This document shows, piece by piece, positions 27,170 through 34,744 of a stretch of DNA of 64,000 nucleotides. Under the pieces are notes generated by a model. It worked only from the letters and a program-made list of their open reading frames with translations. It did no database searches and had not been told where the DNA came from. How positions within the stretch are numbered: the first letter of the stretch is position 1; each line of letters begins with the position of its first letter. The position numbers were made by a program, and so were the translations under genes. This DNA is from an uncultured Acidobacteriota bacterium. GTDB taxonomy: Bacteria > Acidobacteriota > Blastocatellia > Pyrinomonadales > Pyrinomonadaceae. The stretch lies in NCBI GenBank assembly GCA_937859595.1, contig CALMAH010000011.1:62001-126000 (forward strand), written 5' to 3'.

Positions 27170-29692
27170 TCACGCAGCCGGAACTTTGTCCTCGGCGGCG
27201 TCATTTTCAGATGTTTCGGTGCCGGCAGAGATTTTATAACCACACTCCTCGTTTTTGCAATAGAGGAAAGCACCTTCCTTTTTTGTGGTCTTCTGTAAAA
27301 GAAAGGGTGCGCTGCACTGCGGGCAAGGTTGAGCAGTTGGTCTGTCCCAATACACCTCATCACATTTCGGGTAGTTTGCACATCCGTAAAATACTTTCCC
27401 CTTCCGTGACTTTTTGACGACGATGTCGCCGCCATCTTTCGGACACTTCATGTCCAGCGTTTCTCGTTTTACGTAATCGCACTTAGGATAGTTCGAACAA
27501 GATACGAATTCGCCGAACCGTCCGTGCCTGAGCACGAGGTTCGCCCCATCCTTTGGACAGGTCTCGTCCAGTTGGACGGGCGGCGGTGCGGGCTTTTGAT
27601 CCCCCTTTGCGATCTTTCGGATATTCCGGCACTCGGGATATCCCGTGCAGCCGTAAAAAGGCCCGAAACGCCCTTTTTTCAGGGCCATGTCCTTGCCGCA
27701 AAGTTCACATGCCGGTATCTCCTCGGCCACTTCTACGTCGCCCTCGCCGGAAGTTTCGCCATTGCTCTTACGCTTGGCCACCTCACGGGTGTTCTTGCAT
27801 TCCGGATAGGTGGAACAGGCGAGGAACTGGCCGAACCGGCCAAACTTGATCACCATCCCGGACCCGCATTTCTCGCAGATCTCGTCGGTCGGGATCGAGG
27901 TTTGTTTCTTGTTCTTGATGGTCTCGGCTGCGGTCTCCAGGTCTTTAGCGAATTTCTCATAGAAACCACGCAGAGCATTTCGCCAATCGAGCTTGCCTTC
28001 TTCGATCTCGTCAAGGGCCAATTCCATACGGGCCGTATATGCCGTGTTGAAGATATCGTCAAAACTGGCGATCAACAGGTCGTTCACGGTTGTTCCGAGC
28101 GGTGTCGGGTGAAAGCGTCCCTCGATCTTTTCAACGTACTCGCGGTCCTGGATCGTGGTCATAATGGAGGCGTAGGTCGAAGGCCGTCCGATACCCTTCT
28201 CTTCCAATGCCTTTACCAGCGTAGCTTCAGAATATCTTGGAGGCGGTTCGGTAAAGTGCTGATTCGGAGTTATCGCGTTCAGCTTGAGTTCCTCGCCTTC
28301 GGAGACCTGCGGCAGGGTTATCTCGGCATCTTCGTCCTCCTCGTCTTTTCGCCGCTGTTCCCGGGCTTCCTGATAGACCTTTAAGAAACCGTCAAATCTC
28401 TGTACTGAACCAGTTGCCCGAAACGTAAATCGCCCGGAGCGTATATCAATGGTCGTCTGGTCAAAGATCGCAGGCGTCATTTGCGAGGCGACGAAACGCT
28501 GCCAGATCAATCGATAAAGTTTGAGTTCATCTGCTCCTAGCAATGAGCTCAAACTGTCCGGTGTGCGAGCCACGTCGGTCGGCCGAATCGCCTCGTGGGC
28601 GTCCTGAGCGTCCTTTTTCGAGCGGTAGATATTGGGTTTTCCCGGCAGGTAAGCGTCGCCGTATTCTTTTCCGATGTGCTCACGGGCATTTTCGATCGCC
28701 GCGTCCGAAACACGGATCGAATCGGTACGCATATAGGTGATGAGCCCGACCAGTCCCTCGGTCCCGAGATCGATGCCCTCGTAGAGCCGCTGAGCGGTCG
28801 TCATCGTGCGTTTTACAGAGAAGCCCAGTTTTCTTGCCGCATCCTGTTGGAGTTTAGAGGTGATGAAAGGCGGCACCGGATTTCGTTTGCGCTCTTTTTT
28901 GGTGACCGACTCGACAATGAACGGCCCCTCTTCGGCCTCGTGGACGATCTTACCGGCCTCGTCTGCATTGCGGATATGGATCTCACCGGGTTTGACCTCT
29001 TCGTCAAACTTGCCCAACTTTACCGACTTGTCGTCGATCCTATGCAGTTTTGCGTCAAAATTTGGCGGCAAAGCGGCGGAGAGACCGGCAACTATCGACC
29101 AGTATTCGGTCTTAATGAACGCCTCGATCTCGCGTTCCCGCTCGACGACAAGCCTGACCGCCACGGTCTGAACACGACCGGCCGAAAGCTTTCCGCCGAC
29201 CGTTTTCCACAAGATCGGCGATATTTTGTAGCCGACCAGGCGGTCGAGGACACGGCGTGCCTGCTGAGCATTGACAAGGTGCTGGTTTATCTCCTTGGGC
29301 TCCTTAAAGGCATCTTTTATCGCATCGCGTGTGATCTCATTGAACATCACCCTGAAGACCGGCTTCGGGTTTCGCTTTGGGGTAAGCTCCTCTGCAAGAT
29401 GCTGACAGATGGCCTCGCCTTCACGGTCGGGGTCGGCGGCCAAATAGATGGCTTCGCTTTCCTTTGCCGCTCTTTTTAGTTCGGAGACGATCTTCTTATT
29501 GTTTCGCTTCTTTGTGTCCGGTATGACCTCATAGTGGGGTTCGAAATTGTTATCCACGTCAACGCCGAGGTCTTTGGCAGGCAGGTCTTTAATGTGGCCG
29601 ATAGAGGCAAGGACCGTATAGTCCTGCCCAAGATATTTGTTGATAGTTTTCGCCTTTGCCGGCGATTCTACGATTACTAGACTCTTTCCCAT
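27170..29692 (-). CDS. topA: DNA topoisomerase I
   Basis: An 840-residue type IA topoisomerase that relaxes negative supercoils. Toprim domain at the N-terminus (VIVESPAKAKTINKYLG, LAADPDREGEAIC), active-site tyrosine in GLITYMRTDS near residue 320, and the ATLVKALEEKGIGRPSTYA block. Five C-terminal CxxC zinc-ribbon repeats occupy about residues 600-830, more than the usual three. ATG 29692 (MGKSLVIVE) is preferred to a start 30 bp upstream. Long antisense open frames exist within it and reflect codon composition. Located downstream of the dprA/YkgJ gene pair, matching the frequent dprA-topA pairing. Confidence 0.97.
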   Translation of the reverse strand: MGKSLVIVESPAKAKTINKYLGQDYTVLASIGHIKDLPAKDLGVDVDNNFEPHYEVIPDTKKRNNKKIVSELKRAAKESEAIYLAADPDREGEAICQHLAEELTPKRNPKPVFRVMFNEITRDAIKDAFKEPKEINQHLVNAQQARRVLDRLVGYKISPILWKTVGGKLSAGRVQTVAVRLVVEREREIEAFIKTEYWSIVAGLSAALPPNFDAKLHRIDDKSVKLGKFDEEVKPGEIHIRNADEAGKIVHEAEEGPFIVESVTKKERKRNPVPPFITSKLQQDAARKLGFSVKRTMTTAQRLYEGIDLGTEGLVGLITYMRTDSIRVSDAAIENAREHIGKEYGDAYLPGKPNIYRSKKDAQDAHEAIRPTDVARTPDSLSSLLGADELKLYRLIWQRFVASQMTPAIFDQTTIDIRSGRFTFRATGSVQRFDGFLKVYQEAREQRRKDEEDEDAEITLPQVSEGEELKLNAITPNQHFTEPPPRYSEATLVKALEEKGIGRPSTYASIMTTIQDREYVEKIEGRFHPTPLGTTVNDLLIASFDDIFNTAYTARMELALDEIEEGKLDWRNALRGFYEKFAKDLETAAETIKNKKQTSIPTDEICEKCGSGMVIKFGRFGQFLACSTYPECKNTREVAKRKSNGETSGEGDVEVAEEIPACELCGKDMALKKGRFGPFYGCTGYPECRNIRKIAKGDQKPAPPPVQLDETCPKDGANLVLRHGRFGEFVSCSNYPKCDYVKRETLDMKCPKDGGDIVVKKSRKGKVFYGCANYPKCDEVYWDRPTAQPCPQCSAPFLLQKTTKKEGAFLYCKNEECGYKISAGTETSENDAAEDKVPAA

Positions 29693-29806
29693 CTGAAAAA
29701 AATAGCCAGATGCGCTAAACACGCTCTGACATACTGACTTCTAGCACCTGTAACCAGCCAATGTCAATCCCTCAATGACCAATGCCCCCGATCACAGTTC
29801 CAGCGA

Positions 29807-30565
29807 TCAGACATCTTTCGGGGTATTTTTCCGCGATCTGATCAGTCGATCTGCTTCTTCTAAACTGAGCCCGTCAAACTCGAATTGATGCCACGTTTCG
29901 TCCTCGGGGCGATACGAATGTATCCGAATGAACTCGCCATTTACCAGCTGCGCAGAGATCTTTAGCTGCCCCTCTTCATCGTCGCGTTCGATCTTCGAGC
30001 TTCGAATGGTCCGGGCAACCCGTCCGTCTGCCGAGCTGCCTTGTCGGCTGTTGAGCGCATTCGTCATTTCCTCCAGCGTCAGGAATGGGTCAATCCCGTA
30101 TGCGCGTCTGATGGCATGGCACCGGTCGCTGCCCGCTTCAAAATGATGGCACATTGACGGGCGCGACTCATAGATCCGGCAGCCAACCTGTTCGCCGACG
30201 GTGCCTTCGAGCGCAATGCAGGCAAGCGTGTCCGGGTTTCGTTTCATGTAGCGGTCAACGACGACGGAAGGATCGTTCTCGGCGGCGAGCTCCCAGTGGT
30301 CTGCCTCATTGATCTCCTCGCTTGGCCGAATTCCGACACAAAGCAGCGAAGCACAGCAGGCACCACAGGAAACACAGTCGGGTATCGGTGTGTCGGCCGG
30401 GGTGATCAAATTGTTTCGAACCGTATTCGAAAGCCCATCGGTCAAGATCTGCGGCGGGAACAGCTTTCCCCATATCTCTTCGTACATCGATTCGATCAGA
30501 GGATAAAATTCCTCTTCCGTTAGCCGGTGCCGCCGAGTTATTTGTACGAGTTTGGATCTGTCCAT
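29807..30565 (-). CDS. YkgJ-family cysteine-cluster protein
   Basis: A 252-residue protein with the zinc/iron-chelating cluster of PF03692: DCVSCGACC near residue 75, then CIALEGTVGEQVGCRIYESRPSMCHHF, spacing the remaining cysteines as in the family. N-terminal and C-terminal extensions are helical, and the latter contains RIHSYRPEDETWHQFEF. The family role is not settled; metal binding is the only safe inference. It lies 8 bp downstream of dprA and upstream of topA. Confidence 0.85.
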   Translation of the reverse strand: MDRSKLVQITRRHRLTEEEFYPLIESMYEEIWGKLFPPQILTDGLSNTVRNNLITPADTPIPDCVSCGACCASLLCVGIRPSEEINEADHWELAAENDPSVVVDRYMKRNPDTLACIALEGTVGEQVGCRIYESRPSMCHHFEAGSDRCHAIRRAYGIDPFLTLEEMTNALNSRQGSSADGRVARTIRSSKIERDDEEGQLKISAQLVNGEFIRIHSYRPEDETWHQFEFDGLSLEEADRLIRSRKNTPKDV

Positions 30566-30573
30566 TTAGTTAG

Positions 30574-31695
30574 TTAGGTCCGGCGGGCATAATGTTTTCC
30601 CGGCAGGACCCTTATCAATTCCCTAATGTCGAGATTAACAAGTGCCGTATTGAGTTCGCCAAACGAAAGCCCGGTTGCTTCGAGCAGCAGGTCGATATGG
30701 ACAGGTTCGTCCGCCGGCAGCATCGCCCACACCTTTTTCTCGTCGGCAGAAAGGCCGGCGGGTTCGAGTTCCGGCTGGCGGTCGTTCTCCGCTTTCTCTT
30801 CCGTACGGGGCGGAAGGATCGAAGCGGCGATGTCTGACGGCAGTTCAGCAACCACATCCTGCCACTGCTGCACCAATTTTGCTCCGGCCTTTATCAGATA
30901 ATTTGTGCCGAAAGACTTGCCGGACGTTATGTTCCCCGGCACGGCCATCACCTCGCGGCCCTGTTCGGCTGCGAGCCGTGCCGTTATCAAAGATCCGCTT
31001 CGTTCAGAAGCCTCCACGATCAGCACGCCGAGGCTCAACCCGCTGATGATCCGGTTGCGGTAAGGGAAATTTTCCGGTATCGGGGGCGTGCCCAGCGGGA
31101 ACTGGGTAACGAGCGCACCGCCCGACTCCAGGATCTCAAGAGCGAGCTTAGCGTTCTCTTTCGGATAATACGAGTCCAGCCCAATGCCGAGCACGGCGAC
31201 CGTTCTCCCACCGGCACGGAGAGCTCCCCGGTGGGCGGCCGTGTCGATGCCGCGTGCAAATCCCGATACTACGCAAATACCCCGCGAGGCGAGATCGCGG
31301 GCAAGCATCTCGGCGGCGTTTGTCCCGTAGGTCGAGCACATTCGCGAACCGATAACGGCGACGCAAGGCTGGTCGAAACACGCCTGCCAGTCGCCGCGGA
31401 CGTAAAGAGTTATCGGCGGGTCCGCGATCTCGCGAAGAAGGGCCGGGTAGCTGCCATCGTCAAGAACGAGGATGTCGCCGCCGAGGGCCTTTACGCGTTC
31501 GAGTTCTTCATCCGCCCTGGATTCAAACTCGCGCTTCATTATGCTCTCGATGGTCTCGGGCTTCATCCGGAGCTGTTCGAGCTCGGGCCGCCGCGCCTGA
31601 AAGACAGCATCTGCTGACCCGAACCGCTCGAGCAACCTCGTTGCCGCCCGCGGCCCAACCCCCGGCGTCATGTTGAGTGCGATCCAACTCTTCAT
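30574..31695 (-). CDS. dprA: DNA-processing protein DprA
   Basis: DprA binds incoming single-stranded DNA and loads RecA during natural transformation. The 373-residue protein has an N-terminal HhH-type region (LNMTPGVGPRAATRLLERFG). The Rossmann-like core starts at VAVIGSRMCSTYGTNAAEML, with VSGFARGIDTAAHRGAL and RSGSLITARLAAEQGREV, and a C-terminal winged helix (LSFGELNTALVNLDIRELI) is present. Start ATG 31695 overlaps the four-helix-bundle gene end by 4 bp. It suggests competence or at least DNA uptake processing; no com genes are in view. Confidence 0.95.
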   Translation of the reverse strand: MKSWIALNMTPGVGPRAATRLLERFGSADAVFQARRPELEQLRMKPETIESIMKREFESRADEELERVKALGGDILVLDDGSYPALLREIADPPITLYVRGDWQACFDQPCVAVIGSRMCSTYGTNAAEMLARDLASRGICVVSGFARGIDTAAHRGALRAGGRTVAVLGIGLDSYYPKENAKLALEILESGGALVTQFPLGTPPIPENFPYRNRIISGLSLGVLIVEASERSGSLITARLAAEQGREVMAVPGNITSGKSFGTNYLIKAGAKLVQQWQDVVAELPSDIAASILPPRTEEKAENDRQPELEPAGLSADEKKVWAMLPADEPVHIDLLLEATGLSFGELNTALVNLDIRELIRVLPGKHYARRT

Positions 31696-32081
31696 ATCGA
31701 TTTGGGATTTGGGATCGCGGATTTGGGATTGCGCTTTATTTTAGATGTCTTGATTGCCGCCACGACGATCGATAGTACCTGATTACATTCATCGAGCAAA
31801 CCTTTCACGAGTTCGGATTTAACTTGTTTCGATTCGACCAGCAGCTCGATCCAATAAATTGACTCATCACCTTCTTCTTCAACTATTGCAAGTTTTGCGA
31901 TAAAGTCGGCCGTGGATTTTGCACGACACGCTGCCCTATAATTCGCTCCGACTGAGGTTCCGCTCCTTAGTAGTTGTCCGCCTAAGACCTTCGACGTTCT
32001 TGTCTCAGGCAAACTCTCGACTAAGCGAATTATTCTTAATGCGAGCTGCTTCGTACGGTTTTTCATTTCTGTCTGAGTCAT
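31692..32081 (-). CDS. Four-helix-bundle protein (23S rRNA IVS / Avd-like)
   Basis: A 129-residue member of the family first seen as ORFs in 23S rRNA intervening sequences and structurally related to the Avd accessory protein of retroelements. The signature runs LALRIIRLVESLPETRTSKVL, QLLRSGTSVGANYRAA, KSTADFIAKLAIVEEEGDES, IYWIELLVES. The C-terminal NPKSAIPNPKSI is encoded by heptamer repeats that are inverted relative to a second copy just upstream of the gene. It sits between dprA and tRNA-Sec, overlapping dprA by 4 bp. The function of stand-alone members is unknown; nucleic-acid binding through a basic surface is the usual proposal. Confidence 0.88.
   Translation of the reverse strand: MTQTEMKNRTKQLALRIIRLVESLPETRTSKVLGGQLLRSGTSVGANYRAACRAKSTADFIAKLAIVEEEGDESIYWIELLVESKQVKSELVKGLLDECNQVLSIVVAAIKTSKIKRNPKSAIPNPKSI
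31698..31734. repeat. Left inverted heptamer repeat flanking the four-helix-bundle gene
   Basis: A run of GGGATTT-type heptamers beginning CGATTTGGGATTTGGGAT. It matches the reverse complement of 32099-32132 over about 18 of the first 19 bases, and again over GCGGATTT after one extra heptamer in the right copy. It forms the 3' coding end of the gene. Confidence 0.85.
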
Positions 32082-32098
32082 AAGCTATCGAATTTTGA

Positions 32099-32132
32099 AA
32101 ATCCGCAATCCCAAATCCCAAATCCGAAATCG
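32099..32132. repeat. Right inverted heptamer repeat flanking the four-helix-bundle gene
   Basis: Contains CCGCAATCCCAAATCCCAAA and is the inverted partner of 31698-31734. It lies between the gene's start codon and the 3' end of tRNA-Sec, three bases from the encoded CCA. Confidence 0.85.
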
Positions 32133-32135
32133 AAC

Positions 32136-32234
32136 TGGCGGAGGCGTGTGGGAGTCGAACCCACCCAGGACAACTCTCGCTGCCCCGCAAACGGTTTTGA
32201 AGACCGCGCCCATCACCGGACAGGATGCGCCTCC
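32136..32234 (-). tRNA. selC: tRNA-Sec (anticodon UCA)
   Basis: The 99-nt molecule has all the hallmarks of selenocysteine tRNA. The acceptor is GGAGGCG paired to CGCCTCC with discriminator G and an encoded CCA. A 6-bp D stem (CCTGTC/GATGGG) carries the small CGGT loop. The anticodon loop is CTTCAAA with anticodon TCA, the variable arm is long (about 7-bp stem), and the T arm is GTGGG-TTCGACT-CCCAC. The eighth acceptor position is a C-A mismatch. Its 5' 31 nt are repeated at 33111. Its presence means the organism can decode UGA as selenocysteine if selA, selB and selD exist elsewhere. Confidence 0.96.
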
Positions 32235-32235
32235 G
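32204..32235. repeat. 32-bp direct repeat, tRNA-Sec copy
   Basis: Covers the 5' 31 nt of tRNA-Sec (acceptor 5' strand, complete D arm, start of the anticodon stem) plus one base upstream. It is identical over 32 of 32 bases to 33111-33142. Confidence 0.97.
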
Positions 32236-32360
32236 CGAATTGTATCTACGTAGGAGTGGTACGCTTATAAAACGGATACAGTTGAGGACTCAAGTTCCAG
32301 AGGGACGAAAGAAACGTCGCATCACTTTCAACGGAAGCGATTTCACTGGCACCAATACTT

Positions 32361-32684
32361 TTATGCGATCGCTGCGAGACCCTTACGTTTAATTAACGAA
32401 AGCAACTTCAGCGACGGACCGGCCGGGCGTTTTTCGCCCCGTTCCCATTGACTGACCGAGTCCTTTGAAACATTCAGATGAAAAGCGAAAACGGTCTGAC
32501 TAACCTGTTCACGTTCACGTAGTGCCTTGATCTGCTTTGGTGTGAATTCTTGGATCGGCGTTAGACATGTCTCGTCGAAATCGCGCATTGTCCGTTTGTC
32601 GATCACGCCGGCCTCAAATAGCCCGGACGCGGTCTCATGGATCGCCGCCGCGGCTTCGCTCCTATATGCTTTATCTTTCGTCAT
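32361..32684 (-). CDS. HigA-like antitoxin / XRE-family regulator
   Basis: A 107-residue protein with a C-terminal helix-turn-helix: TPKQIKALREREQVSQTVFAFHLNVSKDSVSQWERGEKRP is the typical XRE fold, with an N-terminal helical arm likely to contact the toxin. It is encoded downstream of the toxin gene with a 4-bp ATGA overlap, the toxin-first order characteristic of higBA modules. It should neutralise the toxin and repress the shared promoter. Ends about 125 bp before tRNA-Sec, in the same direction. Confidence 0.88.
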   Translation of the reverse strand: MTKDKAYRSEAAAAIHETASGLFEAGVIDKRTMRDFDETCLTPIQEFTPKQIKALREREQVSQTVFAFHLNVSKDSVSQWERGEKRPAGPSLKLLSLIKRKGLAAIA

Positions 32685-33049
32685 GGCCGAATCTCCTCTA
32701 TCTCGCCCTTCTCCTTTAGACTCTCAATTTGATCGTCCGTTAGGGCTCCCATTATCTTCGCCAACTTCTTAAATCCGCGAACATCTGATCTGTCGATGTT
32801 GTCGAGTTCGCTCTTGGCAAATCCAAATACAAAAAAAGCCTTTTCACCCTTCGTGATCAGAATTATTGTGCGATAGCCGCCAGATTTGCCTTCCTTCTGT
32901 CTCGCGATCCGCTGCTTGATGACTCCTCCGCCATAATCGGCATCTACGTTGCCTGCTTTGACCTCTCGAATTGCCTGAAGCAGTTTTTTGTCCGTGATCC
33001 CTGCTTTTCGGGCAAATTTAGCGAACCACTTATTCTTGAAAAGCTTCAT
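32681..33049 (-). CDS. RelE/HigB-like toxin
   Basis: A 122-residue RelE/ParE-superfamily toxin. FKNKWFAKFARKAGITDKKLLQAIREV gives the N-terminal helices, and GGVIKQRIARQKEGKSGGYR plus TIILITKGEKAFFVFGFAK the core beta sheet, with conserved basic residues that in HigB/RelE contact mRNA on the ribosome. The C-terminal ALTDDQIESLKEKGEIEEI matches the longer HigB-like subgroup. It is the first gene of a two-gene operon with its own sigma70-type promoter, and the operon is bracketed by a 32-bp direct repeat. Confidence 0.88.
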   Translation of the reverse strand: MKLFKNKWFAKFARKAGITDKKLLQAIREVKAGNVDADYGGGVIKQRIARQKEGKSGGYRTIILITKGEKAFFVFGFAKSELDNIDRSDVRGFKKLAKIMGALTDDQIESLKEKGEIEEIRP

Positions 33050-33066
33050 TGTGTTTCGCGTTTATT

Positions 33067-33095
33067 AGTATAGTACTTAGTTCTACAGATGTCTA
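33067..33095 (-). promoter_or_regulatory. Sigma70-type promoter of the toxin-antitoxin operon
   Basis: On the minus strand, TAGACA (-35, 33095-33090) is separated by exactly 17 bp from TATACT (-10, 33072-33067), placing transcription start shortly before the toxin ATG at 33049. The promoter lies inside the repeat-bracketed segment, and read-through would enter tRNA-Sec. Confidence 0.7.
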
Positions 33096-33110
33096 GTTTT
33101 TGCTGTATAC

Positions 33111-33142
33111 CCGCGCCCATCACCGGACAGGATGCGCCTCCG
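33111..33142. repeat. 32-bp direct repeat, upstream remnant of tRNA-Sec 5' part
   Basis: Identical to 32204-32235 but not followed by the remainder of the tRNA. The two copies bracket an 875-bp segment (32236-33110) that contains only the toxin-antitoxin operon and its promoter; there is no integrase. Confidence 0.97.
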
Positions 33143-33158
33143 AAAACTTAATCAACGC

Positions 33159-33599
33159 TCACACTCTGGACAGGAGTTCACGATAACCGATGTACTCACA
33201 TTTCCAGTTGCCATATACACCGAGAACTCTGCATTTGGGACATCTGCAGCCGATGTAGATCCACTTTACGTCGTCGCTGCCTGAATATAACGAAACTCCT
33301 ACAGAGATTTCGAAATACTCATGGTCGCAAACGCATATGCATTTTTTTAACTCTGCTTCGTCGAGATAGTCGTCGCTGTCACCGATCGGGTGTTCAAGTT
33401 TACAGTTTGAACAAACCCTAACCGCGGCCCCTTCGTCCTCATCAATATACAATCTGAAGAGGCTGCTGCCACAGGTACAAACTACGTTAACAAAATGATC
33501 GCAAACGTATTCGTTCAACCGACTGAAACGGGTCATTTCCTGCTGGAGGTCTTCTGATGTGTCGCCACAAAAATATCGGCCTCGCTTTTCTAGTGCCAT
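33159..33599 (-). CDS. Cysteine-rich (zinc-ribbon-like) protein of unknown function
   Basis: A 146-residue acidic soluble protein with paired cysteines arranged as CTCGSS, CSNCK, CICVCDHEYFE and CRCPKC, suggesting one or two zinc ribbons. Conserved-looking stretches are CKLEHPIGDSDDYLDEAEL, YSGSDDVKWIYIGCRCPKC and the C-terminal YGNWKCEYIGYRELLSRV. I do not recognise a named family. The mix of zinc ribbon and acidic body is seen in some immunity-type proteins, but no toxin partner is visible. ATG 33599 is preferred to TTG 33611. Confidence 0.75.
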   Translation of the reverse strand: MALEKRGRYFCGDTSEDLQQEMTRFSRLNEYVCDHFVNVVCTCGSSLFRLYIDEDEGAAVRVCSNCKLEHPIGDSDDYLDEAELKKCICVCDHEYFEISVGVSLYSGSDDVKWIYIGCRCPKCRVLGVYGNWKCEYIGYRELLSRV

Positions 33600-33607
33600 A
33601 ACCGACT

Positions 33608-34744
33608 TCAAGACCCCAACAAAAGAGTTACGATCGTCGCACGCTTTGCGATGTCGCTAACCAAAATATGCTCTTGCAGCGTGTGGGCGCCGTCGCCGGT
33701 GATCCCAAGGCCGTCGAGAACCGGGACGCCGAGTGCGGCGACGAAGTTTCCGTCGGACGCGCCGCCGACCTGGGTTTCGCCGAGTTCATATCCGAACGAT
33801 GCGGCGGTGTCGCGGGCTTTTTCAAAAAGAGCGACGACCGCATCGGTGCGTTCCATTGGCGGTCGATTGATGCCGCCGGTTATCTCTAGCGAAACACGTT
33901 CATCATGAGGCGTCAGTGATCTGATCGCCGCGTCGATCCGCTCGGCCTCGGCCATTGAAGTAAAGCGAACGTCGACCGTGCACTCGGCGTGCTCGGGAAT
34001 GACGTTCGTGGTTGTTCCGCCGCTCGCGGTGCAGACGTTGACGGTCGTGCCGGTCTCGGGTGAGTTCATCGCGTGGAGCCCTTCGATCTGCCGAGAGAGC
34101 TCAAGTATCGCGCTTGCACCCTTTTCTGGATCGAGCCCCGCGTGTGCCGGAACGCCGCGCGCCCGGACGGTGTACATTCCCGTTCCTTTGCGGCCTGTCT
34201 TTACTCGTCCGGCTGCGGACGGTTCGAAGACAAGGCAGTGTGCCGCGCGTTTGGCCTCGCGTTCGACATATTCGCGCCCGGTCTTGCTGCCGACCTCTTC
34301 GTCGCAAGAAAGCAGGATGTTTATAGGGCGAGCCGGCTGTGTGCCCGTCTCTGCAAAATACCGCAATGCCTCAAGCATCAATACGATATTCGCCTTCATA
34401 TCAAATATGCCGCACCCGAAAAACTTGTCGCCTTCGATCCGCGTCGGATTCTTCTCCTTACAGCCGACGGGGTGAACGGTGTCGGTGTGGCCGAGCAGTA
34501 GCACCGGTTTCGCCTCGCTGTAAAACGAACGAATGATCAGATGGTCGCCGTCGCCGGGGGTCGGGTGGCGCTCGATAAAAAGCTCGAGACCGAGAGAACT
34601 TGCCGCAGACTCGATCCAGTCAACGACCGCTCGGCTGCTCTCTTCATCGTGCGAGGGCGATTCGATCTCGACGATCTCGGTGATCTGCTCGATGATCGCA
34701 TCGCGGCGGCCCTCAAAGTAATCTAGCGTTTCGGTCGGCGTCAT
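33608..34744 (-). CDS. M20-family metallopeptidase (carboxypeptidase G2-like)
   Basis: A 378-residue cytoplasmic peptidase. Zinc ligands lie in LLLGHTDTVHPVG (His and the following Asp) and in GCGIFDMKANIVLML. The catalytic Glu is in SCDEEVGSKTGREY. The dimerisation insert has RGVPAHAGLDPEKGASAILEL, and the C-terminal ligand is in DGAHTLQEHI. It resembles glutamate carboxypeptidases that cleave C-terminal residues from folate-like or N-acyl amino-acid substrates. Its ATG immediately follows the stop of the nuclease gene (TAAATG), indicating an operon. Confidence 0.9.
   Translation of the reverse strand: MTPTETLDYFEGRRDAIIEQITEIVEIESPSHDEESSRAVVDWIESAASSLGLELFIERHPTPGDGDHLIIRSFYSEAKPVLLLGHTDTVHPVGCKEKNPTRIEGDKFFGCGIFDMKANIVLMLEALRYFAETGTQPARPINILLSCDEEVGSKTGREYVEREAKRAAHCLVFEPSAAGRVKTGRKGTGMYTVRARGVPAHAGLDPEKGASAILELSRQIEGLHAMNSPETGTTVNVCTASGGTTTNVIPEHAECTVDVRFTSMAEAERIDAAIRSLTPHDERVSLEITGGINRPPMERTDAVVALFEKARDTAASFGYELGETQVGGASDGNFVAALGVPVLDGLGITGDGAHTLQEHILVSDIAKRATIVTLLLGS

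Noticed and set aside
28595-29479. Long plus-strand open frame (294 codons) inside topA
   Set aside because: Antisense to clear TopA coding sequence with no protein-like motifs; explained by codon composition. The same applies to 27524-28384.
32236-33110. Integrase or transposase within the tRNA-Sec repeat-bracketed segment
   Set aside because: Only the two TA genes are supported; no recombinase motif found in any frame.
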